A DNA stretch of 64,000 bases from an uncultured Porphyromonas sp. (GTDB taxonomy: Bacteria > Bacteroidota > Bacteroidia > Bacteroidales > Porphyromonadaceae). The notes below the pieces were generated by a model. That model was not told the DNA's origin. It did no database searches and was given only the letters and a program-made list of their open reading frames with translations. This document shows, in pieces, positions 43,664 through 52,365 of this stretch; within the stretch, counting starts at the first letter, position 1, and the number at the start of each line of letters is the position of its first letter. The stretch is taken from the NCBI RefSeq assembly GCF_900541275.1, contig NZ_UQJH01000006.1:24015-88014 (forward strand), written 5' to 3'. The position numbers and the translations under genes are program-made.

Positions 43664-44419
43664 TTACTTCTTAGCCTTGCCCTGGTTGGCAACGGCATCC
43701 ATCAGCTTCTTGATCGTCTCAGGATCGCCGAGGAAGTAGTCCTTGATCACGCGATAGTTGTCGGTCTCGTCGAGCTCAAAGACGTAGGGGATGCCGGTCG
43801 GGAGGTTCAGCGCGGGGATATCCTCGTCAGAGATCCCCTTCAGCACCTTGACGATACCACGGAGGGAGTTGCCGTGAGCGGCGACGATGACATCCTCATT
43901 GTCCTTCAGCGATGGCAGGATCTCCTCGTGGAGGTAGGGGAGGATCCGCTCCACGGTCTCCTTGAGGCTCTCCGTGAGAGGCAGGTCCTTGGGGTCCACG
44001 TGAGCGTAGCGCGTGTCCTGGAAGGGGCTACGAGGATCGTCCTTCTCCAGCTCCGTGGGCGGTACGTCGTAGCTACGGCGCCAGACGTGCACCTGCTCGT
44101 CACCATACTTCTCTGCAGTCTCAGCCTTATTGAGCCCCTGCAGCATGCCGTAGTGCTTCTCATTGAGGCGCCAGGTCTTGCGGACGGGGATCCAGTCGAG
44201 ATCCATCTTATCGAGGATGATATTGAGGGTCTTGATGGCACGCTTGAGGTAGCTGGTGTAGGCGAGGGTGAAGTGAAATCCATTCTCCTTCAGCGTCTTG
44301 CCGGCAGCGGCAGCCTCCTGGATACCCTTATCGGTCAGGTCCACATCGGTCCATCCGGTAAAGCGATTCTCCAGGTTCCACTCACTCTGTCCGTGGCGTA
44401 CCAGTACTAATCTTCTCAT
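43664..44419 (-). CDS. gpmA: 2,3-bisphosphoglycerate-dependent phosphoglycerate mutase
   Basis: GpmA interconverts 3- and 2-phosphoglycerate in glycolysis. The 251-residue enzyme begins with the phosphohistidine motif LVLVRHGQSEWNLENRFTGW (His9), and contains TSYLKRAIKT, the LNEKHYGMLQGLNK block and the second His in VIVAAHGNSLRGIVK. Length and motifs match the dPGM form. It is a single gene between two convergent or neighbouring units. Confidence 0.97.
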   Translation of the reverse strand: MRRLVLVRHGQSEWNLENRFTGWTDVDLTDKGIQEAAAAGKTLKENGFHFTLAYTSYLKRAIKTLNIILDKMDLDWIPVRKTWRLNEKHYGMLQGLNKAETAEKYGDEQVHVWRRSYDVPPTELEKDDPRSPFQDTRYAHVDPKDLPLTESLKETVERILPYLHEEILPSLKDNEDVIVAAHGNSLRGIVKVLKGISDEDIPALNLPTGIPYVFELDETDNYRVIKDYFLGDPETIKKLMDAVANQGKAKK

Positions 44420-44457
44420 ACTTTGTCTCTAATTATTTTGTGAAAAAAATAGGCCGT

Positions 44458-45438
44458 TTACTTCTCTCGCTCTGCAATGTAGTCGCACAGCCGGTAGAGC
44501 AGGTCGAGACTACGCCCCTCGGGGATCACCCGGGCGTAGTGCTCCTTCGCCTCGCTCAGGAGGCGATGCATCTGTTGCTCAGCGTAGTCGATCCCACCGT
44601 ACTCTATGGCGAAGTCGGTCAGGGAGCGTATGTCCTCCTCACTCAGCTCGGTCTGTCGGAGCAGTCGGCGAGCGTGCTCCCCCTTGCGCCCGCTATGCTC
44701 CAGGGCGTAGATGAGAGGAAGAGTCACCTTATGCTCCCGCAGATCATTGCCGGCGGGCTTGTCGAGCTCGGGAGTGGGGAGGTAGTCAAATAGGTCGTCC
44801 CGGATCTGGAAAGCCATCCCCAGGTTCACCGTCGCCTCGCTGATCTCGAGCGTAGTCTCCTCGTCCTTCCTGCCGGCGAGGATCGCCCCGAGGGTGGCAG
44901 AGGCGGCCAGTAGGGAGGCGGTCTTGCGACGGATGATGTCGTAGTACCACTCCTCACTCGTCTCGGCCAGCTGTGCGGCATCGTCCTGCATCAGCTCGCC
45001 CTCCGTGAGCGACTCACCCACGTGGCTCAGGATCTGTAGCACGAGTGGCTCCTCCAGCTCCACGGCAAGGAGGATCGCCCTGGAGAGCACATAGTCCCCC
45101 ATCAGCACCGCCTTACGATTGCCGAAGAGCACATGGAGCGCCTGAGTCCCGCGACGTGTGTCGCTATCGTCGATCACATCGTCGTGGATCAGAGTGGCGA
45201 TATGGATCATCTCGATAAATGTCCCGCCCCGGACCACCCGGTCCGAGATCTCGCCGTAAGCGGAGGCGACGACACCCATCAGCATCGACCGAAGTCTCTT
45301 GCCCGGGTGACGACGGAAAAGCTCCACCGCGTGGCGCAGCGAGGGGGAGTCACTCTCCAGCGTCTCCCCCATCAATTGGTCGATGCGGTCGGAGATGCCG
45401 GTGATATCCTCGGGGAGGTTGTCGAAGAAATTACTCAT
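44458..45438 (-). CDS. Polyprenyl (trans-isoprenyl) diphosphate synthase
   Basis: This 326-residue enzyme extends allylic diphosphates with IPP, probably for menaquinone side chains. Both Asp-rich motifs are visible: LIHDDVIDDSDTRRG (first, DDxxD) and FQIRDDLFDY (second), with GKRLRSML upstream and the IYALEHS region downstream. Product length cannot be read off. The start is likely MSNFFDNLPEDI at 45438, or MSMSN at 45444, because the promoter box lies only 16 nt further up. The longer reading to 45534 would run across that box. Confidence 0.93.
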   Translation of the reverse strand: MSNFFDNLPEDITGISDRIDQLMGETLESDSPSLRHAVELFRRHPGKRLRSMLMGVVASAYGEISDRVVRGGTFIEMIHIATLIHDDVIDDSDTRRGTQALHVLFGNRKAVLMGDYVLSRAILLAVELEEPLVLQILSHVGESLTEGELMQDDAAQLAETSEEWYYDIIRRKTASLLAASATLGAILAGRKDEETTLEISEATVNLGMAFQIRDDLFDYLPTPELDKPAGNDLREHKVTLPLIYALEHSGRKGEHARRLLRQTELSEEDIRSLTDFAIEYGGIDYAEQQMHRLLSEAKEHYARVIPEGRSLDLLYRLCDYIAEREK

Positions 45439-45453
45439 ACTCATACTACACCA

Positions 45454-45461
45454 CAAATTTA
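45454..45461 (-). promoter_or_regulatory. -7 promoter box for the polyprenyl synthase
   Basis: The minus strand reads TAAATTTG; transcription would begin only a few nucleotides before the ATG. Confidence 0.55.
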
Positions 45462-45503
45462 CACAATTATTGCCGCTGGCTAAAACACTCCCGCCCGTAA
45501 TCA

Positions 45504-45550
45504 GGGGTGACGCATTGAGCCTTACAGAAGTCATTCGAATGCGTCATCTC
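45504..45550. repeat. Short inverted-end element (GGGTGACGCATT family)
   Basis: GGGGTGACGCATTGAG (45504-45519) and the inverted AATGCGTCATCTC (45538-45550) enclose only about 18 nt, including TACAGAAGT, which is also next to the ends at 45951 and 63645. It looks like a minimal or internally deleted member of the family. Confidence 0.65.
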
Positions 45551-45796
45551 TGTCAATAAATTTAATCTATGGAAAAAGTATGCTTGCTAAAGATAATGCT
45601 TGTCGAACATAATAGGACCGACTCGAAGTCTGATGAGCCGGGAGGGGGGGGCGAGGAAACGGAGGAGGTGGATTGGTGGGGTGGGTGGTGACAAAAGTTT
45701 CCAAAGGCTCTAACTACTTCCTCATCCACTATCTATTGCCTTAGCTGTGGAGCCCATAAGGGAGGGGTGTCCCATGCCCGTGGATAGGCGCTCTAT
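45551..45796. other. Intergenic stretch with G-rich tract
   Basis: There is no credible gene. The plus strand has a G-rich tract at 45640-45690 with runs of 3, 8, 4 and 3 G's, which could form a G-quadruplex. Nothing else is recognised. Confidence 0.4.
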
Positions 45797-45842
45797 CTAA
45801 TACCGATATTAGAAATCTCTAATATCGGTATTAGAGATTTCT
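45797..45842. repeat. 22-bp-period palindrome array (two units)
   Basis: CTAATACCGATATTAG (45797-45812) and CTAATATCGGTATTAG (45819-45834) are 22 bp apart with spacer AAATCT. The second unit plus its flanks forms a perfect 14-bp stem with a TCGG loop (45811-45824 with 45829-45842). Confidence 0.9.
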
Positions 45843-45865
45843 CTGAGGAGCGGGCTGATCGGGCA

Positions 45866-45979
45866 GGGGGTGACGCACTCGGTGGGAAGGCTTGATGGTG
45901 CGACACCCTTGAGGGTGCTTCGTTTGCTAACCTTCAGAATGAGCTGCGTGGCTTCTGTACTACTCAAATGCGTCACCCC
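45866..45979. repeat. Inverted-end element (GGGTGACGCATTTGAG family), about 114 bp
   Basis: The left end GGGGGTGACGCACTC (45866-45880) and right end CTCAAATGCGTCACCCC (45963-45979) are inverted. The interior contains GCGACACCCTTGAGGGTG, a piece like the hairpins in the 31229 and 63629 copies. The right end with its neighbour (45951-45979, read on the minus strand) matches 63629-63657 almost base for base. Confidence 0.7.
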
Positions 45980-46105
45980 TCCCCGTGATTTTCCCCTCCC
46001 CTACCGATTGGGGACCCCTCCTTCTCAATACCGGGCCAGGTGGATTCCGACTTAAAGAAAGGACTGGCTGTAGGGGCGAGACTTGCAAATGCGAATTGAT
46101 TTTCC

Positions 46106-46113
46106 TACCTTTG
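46106..46113 (+). promoter_or_regulatory. Promoter of the candidate ncRNA
   Basis: A -7 box TACCTTTG and a TTG at 46083-46085, 20 nt upstream, match the Bacteroidota -33/-7 layout. Start of transcription would be near 46120. Confidence 0.65.
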
Positions 46114-46119
46114 TGATAC

Positions 46120-46386
46120 AAAGAAATAAGAAGCGGGAGCGCTTCGCTACCTCCACAAGAGGTGGTATCTAAGTATAGACATTCGCGTCGGGCACACGGG
46201 AAACTCGTCAATATTAAAACAATTCCGAGACCCTTGGATCTTGCGATGGCGTGCCGCTGCTCTTTATGGGCGGGCGGATTACAAAGCACGATTCATCCTC
46301 AAATCCTTACTTTCGGAGTTATCCAAAGTCCCCGGCGCGATCTTATAAGGGCTCGCAGAGTGGTCATCCATCCTGCGAGCCCTTTC
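46120..46386 (+). ncRNA. Candidate structured ncRNA of about 265 nt, family not recognised
   Basis: This stretch lies between a good promoter and a strong terminator, and the only reading frame through it (100 residues, running past the terminator) has no protein character. Local stems are visible: AGCG/CGCT, ACCTC/GAGGT at about 46160-46175, and GGG.CTCG with CGAG.CCC at about 46198-46232. RNase P (GAGGAAAGTCC), tmRNA and SRP signatures are absent. A 6S-type regulator is possible given the size and isolation, but I could not establish the central bubble. It converges on purE. Confidence 0.5.
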
Positions 46387-46387
46387 T
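46348..46387 (+). terminator. Terminator of the candidate ncRNA
   Basis: A perfect 11-bp stem (AGGGCTCGCAG at 46348-46358 with 46373-46383) is followed by TTTCT. Confidence 0.85.
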
Positions 46388-46404
46388 CTGTCCGTATGAG
46401 ACAG

Positions 46405-46584
46405 GTATCAATTGAGAATGTTGCACGAAGTGCCATTCTCGCACATTTGTTTCAAATGTGCTGAGACTTTGCACGAAGGATGAGATGCAAGGCGCTGAGG
46501 ATGAGGCCGAAGGGAGCGTACTCACGTACGTGACCGAGGCCGAATTCCGAAAGCAACGCAGCAGATCGCCTTCGTGCAACAGTA

Positions 46585-46591
<7 letters not shown>
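46405..46591. mobile_element. MITE-like element between 10-bp direct repeats
   Basis: GTATCAATTG occurs at 46405-46414 and 46582-46591, as a target duplication would. The 167-bp insert has subterminal inverted repeats GTTGCACGAAG (46420-46430) and CTTCGTGCAAC (46570-46580), a perfect hairpin GCACATTTG/CAAATGTGC (46441-46461), a second TTGCACGAAG (46469-46478), and a GAGGCC/GGCC-centred hairpin over 46503-46541. It has no ORF. The right-hand direct repeat includes the stop codon of purE. Confidence 0.65.
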
Positions 46592-47106
<515 letters not shown>

Positions 47107-47138
47107 AGCTTAGTAGTCTCTTTATATGTAATAAAATA

Positions 47139-47174
47139 GGGGAGAGAGCACGACACAAGTCGCCTCTCTCCCCT
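47139..47174 (-). terminator. Terminator after gcvH
   Basis: AGGGGAGAGAG pairs with CTCTCTCCCCT (loop of about 15 nt), followed on the minus strand by TATTTTATT. It lies 27 nt past the gcvH stop, upstream of purE. Confidence 0.7.
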
Positions 47175-47200
47175 TGTATTGTCATGATTTCCGAAGTAGA

Positions 47201-47581
47201 TTACTTCTCTACGAGAGCCTTGTAGTCAGCGGCAGAGAGGAGTCCCTCTATGGCACCGGCATCAGCGACCTTGCCCTTGATGATCCAGCCCTTGCCGTAG
47301 GGGTCCTGATTGACCAGCTCGGGTGCATCCTCGAGCTCAGCATTGGCCTCCTCGACGTCAATGGTGCAGGGAGCGATCAGGTCAGAGACCGTCTTGACCG
47401 CCTCGATGGAGCCGAATGCCTCACCGCCCTCTACGGTGCTGCCCTCGCTGTCGACGTCGACGAATACGATGTCTCCCAGCTCCTGCTGAGCGAAGTCGGT
47501 GATGCCGACGGTTACTTGATCACCCTCTACGAGGATCCACTCGTGGTCCTGGGTGTACTTCAGGTTTTCAGGAAAGTTCAT
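47201..47581 (-). CDS. gcvH: Glycine cleavage system H protein
   Basis: GcvH carries the lipoyl-bound aminomethyl group between the P, T and L proteins. The 126-residue protein has the lipoylation site at Lys63 in GSIEAVKTVSDL and the usual C-terminal GWIIKGKV. The start MNFPENLKYTQDHEW at 47581 fits the family; the ORF further upstream would run into the promoter box. The rest of the cleavage system is not in the window. Confidence 0.97.
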   Translation of the reverse strand: MNFPENLKYTQDHEWILVEGDQVTVGITDFAQQELGDIVFVDVDSEGSTVEGGEAFGSIEAVKTVSDLIAPCTIDVEEANAELEDAPELVNQDPYGKGWIIKGKVADAGAIEGLLSAADYKALVEK

Positions 47582-47620
47582 AGTGTTGTCTATTGTTTTG
47601 GTTGGCAAATATTTCCAGTA

Positions 47621-47628
47621 CAAATTTA
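47621..47628 (-). promoter_or_regulatory. -7 promoter box for gcvH
   Basis: The minus strand reads TAAATTTG, overlapping the last codon of rpoN and 40 nt before the gcvH start. Confidence 0.45.
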
Positions 47629-49077
47629 GAATTCTTTTCTCAATCTTGCAACAGGGATCCCCATCCCATCCCTATACTTGGCGACGGTGCGGCGCGCCAC
47701 ATCGTAGCCGCGCTCGTCGAGTGCCTTGCTGAGCGCCTCATCGGAGAGCGGGCGACGCTTGTCCTCCTCGTCGATGATCTCTCGGAGGATCTGCCGCACA
47801 TGGCGGGTAGAGATCTCCTCCCCATCGTTGCGCATCGTCCCCTCGCTGAAGAAGTGGCGTAGCGGGAAGGTGCCAAAGTCGGTCTGCACATACTTGGTCG
47901 AGGTGACCCGAGAGATCGTGCTGATGTCGTACCCGATGCGGTCGGCGACGTCCTTGAGGATCATCGGTCGCAGGGTCGACATATCACCGCTGAGAAAGTA
48001 CTCGCGCTGCATATCCACGATACACATCATCGTGGACATAAGGGTCTCGCGCCTCTGGCGGATCATATCGACGAAGGTGCGGGCGGCGTCGAGCTTACCC
48101 TTGACAAACTTCCCGGTCTCGCGCTGCTCCCTCGGCAGGCTCCTCAGGTCACCGGTATAGGCGCTCATCTCGTCCTCAAACTGGCGATTGACCCTCACCT
48201 CGGGTATGTCGCCATTATTCAGCGTGACCACGAGGTCGCCATTGCTCTCCGTGACGACGAAGTCGGGGATGACCGTCTGGGCATTTCCCTCCATCCGGGT
48301 GCCAAAGTCGAGCCCGGGGGTGGGATTGAGCGAGACGATCAGCCGGATCGCCTCGCGGATCTGGTCGTCATCGGCATCGCACGCCTCGGTGAGGGCGCTG
48401 TAGTGTCGCTTGGAGAGCTCATCGAAGTGATCGGTGAGGAGTCGCTTGGCGAGGCTGATGGCCGGTGTCTCTGGAGCCCGTCGCTCCAGCTGCAGGAGGA
48501 GGCAGTCCCGCAGATCCCTCGCACCCACACCGGGCGGGTCAAGAGTCCGTATCGCCCGCACGACAGCCTCCACCTCCTCCGGGCTGCAGTAGATCCCCTG
48601 ATAGATGGCGAGATCGTCTGCCAGTCCCTCCGTCGTCTGCCGCAGGTAGCCATCGTCCTCGAGGCTGCCGATGACGAAGGTGGCTATCTGCCGCTGCTCC
48701 TCATCGAGATCGGTCATGTAGAGCTGGCGACGGAGGTACTCCGGGAGCGTCGGCGTGTCGGCAAAGGGGATCTCTGTCGCCGAGGCACCCTCCGAGCGGG
48801 CGGTATGCTTGTAGGCAGAGCCGGGGATCTCATCCACATCAGTGTAGTCATCGGCATCGATGCTCTCCGCGACGCCCCCCTCACCCTCGGGCAACTCCTC
48901 GTAGTCTCCCGGCTCGTCGCTCCCCTCCTCGAGTGCGGGGTTGCGCTCCAGCTCCTGCTTGATGCGCTGCGAGAGCTCCGTCTGCGGGAGCATCACCATC
49001 TGCATCAGCTGGATCTGCCGAGCAGAGAGCTTCTGCCGTTGCTTTAGTTTCTGCTTATTACCTCCGTTTCCGGTCAT
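47626..49077 (-). CDS. rpoN: RNA polymerase sigma-54 factor
   Basis: RpoN directs polymerase to -24/-12 promoters that need an AAA+ activator. The 483-residue protein has the Gln-rich region I (QKLSARQIQLMQMVMLPQTE), an acidic region II, the core-binding region, a helix-turn-helix and the RpoN box RRTVAKYRDG near the C-terminus. No sigma-54 activator is seen in the window. It has its own promoter box 20 nt upstream. Confidence 0.96.
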   Translation of the reverse strand: MTGNGGNKQKLKQRQKLSARQIQLMQMVMLPQTELSQRIKQELERNPALEEGSDEPGDYEELPEGEGGVAESIDADDYTDVDEIPGSAYKHTARSEGASATEIPFADTPTLPEYLRRQLYMTDLDEEQRQIATFVIGSLEDDGYLRQTTEGLADDLAIYQGIYCSPEEVEAVVRAIRTLDPPGVGARDLRDCLLLQLERRAPETPAISLAKRLLTDHFDELSKRHYSALTEACDADDDQIREAIRLIVSLNPTPGLDFGTRMEGNAQTVIPDFVVTESNGDLVVTLNNGDIPEVRVNRQFEDEMSAYTGDLRSLPREQRETGKFVKGKLDAARTFVDMIRQRRETLMSTMMCIVDMQREYFLSGDMSTLRPMILKDVADRIGYDISTISRVTSTKYVQTDFGTFPLRHFFSEGTMRNDGEEISTRHVRQILREIIDEEDKRRPLSDEALSKALDERGYDVARRTVAKYRDGMGIPVARLRKEF

Positions 49078-49097
49078 ACACTGTCACTCTTATGGGA

Positions 49098-49105
49098 CAA
49101 ATGTA
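49098..49105 (-). promoter_or_regulatory. -7 promoter box for rpoN
   Basis: The minus strand reads TACATTTG, 20 nt before the rpoN ATG, just after the neighbouring porin terminator. Confidence 0.5.
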
Positions 49106-49110
49106 CGAAG

Positions 49111-49147
49111 AAAAGGCGGGTCGCCTCAGTTAAGAGACGACCCGCCT
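49111..49147 (-). terminator. Terminator of the porin-family gene
   Basis: A perfect 10-bp stem (AGGCGGGTCG at 49114-49123 with 49138-49147) is followed on the minus strand by TTTTCTTC. Confidence 0.8.
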
Positions 49148-49174
49148 GTATTCATTAAGGTTCTAACCTATGGA

Positions 49175-49846
49175 TCAGAAGCGGTAGCCGACAGTAACGA
49201 AGAAGTTGCTGTTGCGGATAGCCTTATCCTTATCGGCCTTCTTCCAGTTGTCGTTACGGATGTCACCGATACCGAACTGTGTACCCACACCTACCTGGAA
49301 GTGGTTGTACTCCACACCGGCACCGACCTGAGCACCCCAGTCGAGACGATTAAGCATGCCGTTATCCTTGTCGAAGGGCTTGATGTCCTTCTCGGACTTG
49401 CCCTCGAGACCAAAGAGCTTACCCTCGCCGGTCACCTTACCACCGACACCTACACCGAGGTAGGGACCGGCATTGACGAAGACACCAAGGTCATTGCCAA
49501 GGTCAAAAGAGAAGTTAGCGAGGACGGGGATGTCCACGTAGTAGAGGCTGGTGGTGGTGCTGAGACCGGCCTTGTCGTCCTTCTTGATCTCACCCACCTT
49601 GTAGCCCTTCATAGCGAAGTCTACACCGGGCTGGATGGAGATGCGGCTCATACCACCATCGTATACGGTGATGTCGGCAGCAGCACCTACACGGGCTCCG
49701 TGAGTGATCTTGGTGTCGATAGAGCTACCGGTGATGTTGGCAGCCTGGTAGCCACCACGTACGATGACGCCGATCTGAGCGTTGGCAGTTGCACCGAGGG
49801 CAAATACTCCGAGGAGTGAGCCGAGGATTACATTTCTTAGTTTCAT
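49175..49846 (-). CDS. Outer-membrane beta-barrel protein (porin family)
   Basis: This 223-residue protein has a signal peptide (MKLRNVILGSLLGVFALG, ending ATANAQ) and a small barrel of about eight amphipathic strands, for example SRISIQPGVDFAMKGYKVG and NFFVTVGYRF, ending in Phe. It matches the PorT/OmpW-like family common in Bacteroidota; the exact role is unknown. The ATG at 49846 is clear from the signal peptide. The promoter box lies 79 nt upstream and a terminator follows, so it is a single-gene unit. Confidence 0.88.
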   Translation of the reverse strand: MKLRNVILGSLLGVFALGATANAQIGVIVRGGYQAANITGSSIDTKITHGARVGAAADITVYDGGMSRISIQPGVDFAMKGYKVGEIKKDDKAGLSTTTSLYYVDIPVLANFSFDLGNDLGVFVNAGPYLGVGVGGKVTGEGKLFGLEGKSEKDIKPFDKDNGMLNRLDWGAQVGAGVEYNHFQVGVGTQFGIGDIRNDNWKKADKDKAIRNSNFFVTVGYRF

Positions 49847-49924
49847 AATCTTGTAATGATTGTTTAGTGTCAAACTTAATGTCCGGGTGACCGAGCCCGA
49901 GAGCCAGTCGCCCTTCGTGTAGGG

Positions 49925-49932
49925 CAAAGTTA
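49925..49932 (-). promoter_or_regulatory. -7 promoter box for the porin-family gene
   Basis: The minus strand reads TAACTTTG, 79 nt before the ATG. Confidence 0.5.
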
Positions 49933-49998
49933 GTGATAAATAGTGTGATTGCAAAATGTTCCCTCCCGATTTGGCGCAGTTTTTACCAAAAAAGACCA

Positions 49999-50033
49999 AG
50001 ACCTTGACCGATACAATGTATCAGTCAAGGTCT
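49999..50033 (-). terminator. Terminator of rpmH
   Basis: AGACCTTGAC pairs with GTCAAGGTCT, with a nearly continuous inner stem GATACA/TGTATC. A T-rich run (TTTTTT) follows on the minus strand. Confidence 0.85.
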
Positions 50034-50060
50034 GTAGATCACTTAGGTCACCGGGAGGGC

Positions 50061-50216
50061 TTAGCGAGCGGAAAACTCGTCCGAGACGCTCAGCTTGGCG
50101 CGCCCCTTAGCGCGACGTGCAGCCAGCACGCGACGACCGCCGGCAGATGCCATACGAGCGCGGAAGCCGTGCTTATTCTTTCTCTTGGTGACGTGAGGTT
50201 GGTATGTTCTCTTCAT
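50061..50216 (-). CDS. rpmH: 50S ribosomal protein L34
   Basis: L34 is a small basic protein of the large ribosomal subunit. The 51-residue translation begins MKRTYQPHVTKRKNKHGFRA and continues with ARMASAGGRRVLAARRAKGR and KLSVSDEFSAR, clearly L34 with a few extra C-terminal residues. It ends with TAA at 50061-50063. A promoter box lies 80 nt upstream and a terminator follows, so it is transcribed alone; dnaA and rnpA are not adjacent. Confidence 0.97.
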   Translation of the reverse strand: MKRTYQPHVTKRKNKHGFRARMASAGGRRVLAARRAKGRAKLSVSDEFSAR

Positions 50217-50296
50217 ATCGCTATTAACTCATATGCTCCTCCCTTCCATCGGAGCCGATGGTCAAGATCGCAGATTATTGTATCCGAAAAGTGGTG

Positions 50297-50304
50297 CAAA
50301 GGTA
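50297..50304 (-). promoter_or_regulatory. -7 promoter box for rpmH
   Basis: The minus strand reads TACCTTTG, 81 nt before the rpmH ATG. Confidence 0.55.
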
Positions 50305-50383
50305 CTACTATTATTCCGCTAATGCAATGGGGATTACAGCTTCTCTCCCCGTGATCCCATTTGCGCGACTCCATGATTTTCGA

Positions 50384-50391
50384 TAAGTTTG
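50384..50391 (+). promoter_or_regulatory. -7 promoter box for katA
   Basis: TAAGTTTG lies 43 nt before the ATG, and a TTG at 50361-50363 is 20 nt upstream, matching -33/-7 spacing. An OxyR site was not identified. Confidence 0.5.
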
Positions 50392-50434
50392 AGGTCGAAA
50401 GAGCACTTTACACCACAAAAAACCAAGACTAACC

Positions 50435-52141
50435 ATGGAAAAAGACCCGATGAAGAAAAACGGCCTCAAGGACGATCCCTCAAGCCGCAACGCCACCGTC
50501 CACCCCGGGCGGATGACCCGCTCAGGCGGAGTGCCTGTGCCTAATAACGATGACTCGCAGAGCGCCGGAGCGAGAGGTCCTCTCACGATGGAGGACCATT
50601 GGCTCTTTGAGAAGCATGCGCACTTCAATCGCGAGGTGATCCCCGAGCGGCGTATGCACGCCAAGGGCTGGGGCGCCTGGGGGACCTTCCGCGTCACCCA
50701 CGACATCACTAAGTACACCAAGGCTAAGATCTTCAGTAAGGTCGGCAACGAGTGTCAGATGATCGCCCGCTTCTCCACCGTTGCAGGCGAGAGAGGCGCC
50801 GCCGATGCTGAGAGAGACATCCGAGGCTTCGCCGTACGCTTCTACACCGAGGAGGGCAATTGGGACATTGTGGGGAATAACACCCCGGTCTTCTTCTTCC
50901 GCGACCCGAAGCTCTTCATCGACCTCAACCATGCCGTCCACCGCGACCCGAAGAGCCACCTCCGCAGTCCTAATATCAATTGGGACTTCTGGAGCTCACT
51001 CCCTGAGTCTCTCCTCCAGGTGACGATCACGATGTCCGACCGAGGGATCCCCTCCAGCTTCCGCTTCATGCACGGCTTTAGCAGCCACACCTACAGCCTG
51101 ATCAATGAGGACGACGAGCGGGTGTGGGTAAAGTTTCACTTCCGCAGCCAGCAGGGCATCCAAAACCTCACGGACCAGGAGGCGGAGAAGGTGGTCTCCA
51201 AGGACCGCGAGAGCAACGGCCGAGACCTGCAGGAGGCGATCAATGAGGGGCAGTACCCCCGCTGGAAGATGTACATCCAGGTGATGACCGAGGAGCAGGC
51301 GCGGGAGATGAAGAATAACCCCTTTGACCTCACGAAGATGTGGCCCAAGAAGGACTACCCCCTCATGGAGGTGGGTGAGTTTGAGCTCAATCGCAACCCT
51401 GAGAATTACTTCCAGGACATCGAGCAGCTCGCCATGGACCCCTCCAACCAGGTGCCCGGCATAGGCATCTCTCCCGACCGGATGCTGCAGTTCCGCACCT
51501 TTGCCTACGCTGATGCTCAGCGCTACCGACTTGGGGTCAATTACCACCAGATACCGGTCAACTCCCCTCTCGGGGTCAAGGAGCCGCACTCCTACCACCG
51601 CGATGGGCGTATGCGCGTGGATGGGAATAACGGTGGCGAGCTCCACTACTACCCCAATAGCTATGGCGACTGGGAGAGCAACCCCGAGGTGCAAAATCCT
51701 GCCCAGGAGGGTGGTCGCGTCGACTACTACGACTTCCGTGAGGACGACCACGACTACTTCACCCAGCCGGGACAGCTCTTCCGGGCGATGACGCCGGAGC
51801 AGCAGCTCGTCTTGGCGGAGAATACCGCACGCAATATGGGCGACTCCACGATGCAGATCAAGCACCGTCACATCCGCCACTGCTACCAGGCCGACCCGAA
51901 GTACGGGGAGATGGTGGCTGAGGCGCTCGGCATCGACATCTCCACCGTCGACACCTCCTCCAATGGCGAGACCTCCCGTGAGGACTGGCAGGCGGAGCGT
52001 GCCCGGGATAAGGAGCTAGACCACCCGACGAAACCGGCAGAGCCCAAGAGTGCCGAGGATCTGCCCCCCGAGGGAAGAGACACCAATGTCGCCGACCCCA
52101 CCACGCTGACCCCGTGGGAGGACGACCCCTACCTCCTCTGA
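50435..52141 (+). CDS. katA: Haem catalase (monofunctional)
   Basis: Catalase splits hydrogen peroxide. The 568-residue chain has the active-site His75 in PERRMHAKGWGAWG, the distal Asn region, FIDLNHAVHRDPKSHLRSP, and the haem-ligand Tyr358 in RTFAYADAQRYRLG. It is longer than the usual 480-500 residues because of an N-terminal extension of about 20 residues and a charged C-terminal tail (AERARDKELDHPTKPAEPKS). The His motif reads HAKGWGAWG where HAKGAGAFG is common. It is a single-gene unit, ending at a terminator hairpin. Confidence 0.96.
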   Translation: MEKDPMKKNGLKDDPSSRNATVHPGRMTRSGGVPVPNNDDSQSAGARGPLTMEDHWLFEKHAHFNREVIPERRMHAKGWGAWGTFRVTHDITKYTKAKIFSKVGNECQMIARFSTVAGERGAADAERDIRGFAVRFYTEEGNWDIVGNNTPVFFFRDPKLFIDLNHAVHRDPKSHLRSPNINWDFWSSLPESLLQVTITMSDRGIPSSFRFMHGFSSHTYSLINEDDERVWVKFHFRSQQGIQNLTDQEAEKVVSKDRESNGRDLQEAINEGQYPRWKMYIQVMTEEQAREMKNNPFDLTKMWPKKDYPLMEVGEFELNRNPENYFQDIEQLAMDPSNQVPGIGISPDRMLQFRTFAYADAQRYRLGVNYHQIPVNSPLGVKEPHSYHRDGRMRVDGNNGGELHYYPNSYGDWESNPEVQNPAQEGGRVDYYDFREDDHDYFTQPGQLFRAMTPEQQLVLAENTARNMGDSTMQIKHRHIRHCYQADPKYGEMVAEALGIDISTVDTSSNGETSREDWQAERARDKELDHPTKPAEPKSAEDLPPEGRDTNVADPTTLTPWEDDPYLL

Positions 52142-52166
52142 TAGGTACCTCCCTACTCCACTGAGC

Positions 52167-52202
52167 GTAAAGCCCTCTCTCCGACATCGGAGGGAGGGCT
52201 TT
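52167..52202 (+). terminator. Terminator of katA
   Basis: GTAAAGCCCTC.CTCCG pairs with CGGAG.GAGGGCTTTAC around a CAT-containing loop, about 25 nt past the stop. Confidence 0.7.
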
Positions 52203-52281
52203 ACCCTTTACGCCCTACGTGGTCACCATCCTAGGCAGAGAGCCATCGCCGGAGATCGATCTCGCCTTAGGAGGAGGGGGA

Positions 52282-52333
52282 CAAAAAAAGGAAAGGGGCA
52301 GCACCTGATCATACTCAGGTGCTGCCCCTTTCC
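52282..52333. terminator. Terminator of the POT transporter gene (bidirectional)
   Basis: A stem of about 19 bp (GGAAAGGGGCAGCACCTGA at 52290-52308 with its complement at 52315-52333) is followed on the minus strand by a run of T's from the adjoining AAAAAAA. Confidence 0.88.
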
Positions 52334-52365
52334 ATTAGGATGTGCAATAGTCCTCTATCGCCTCA

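Noticed and set aside
46120..46386. RNase P RNA, tmRNA or SRP RNA
   Set aside because: The hallmark GAGGAAAGTCC, tRNA-like ends and GGAA-tetraloop domains are absent.
46162..46464. 100-residue ORF in the candidate ncRNA
   Set aside because: It runs through the terminator and into the MITE-like element, and its composition is not protein-like.
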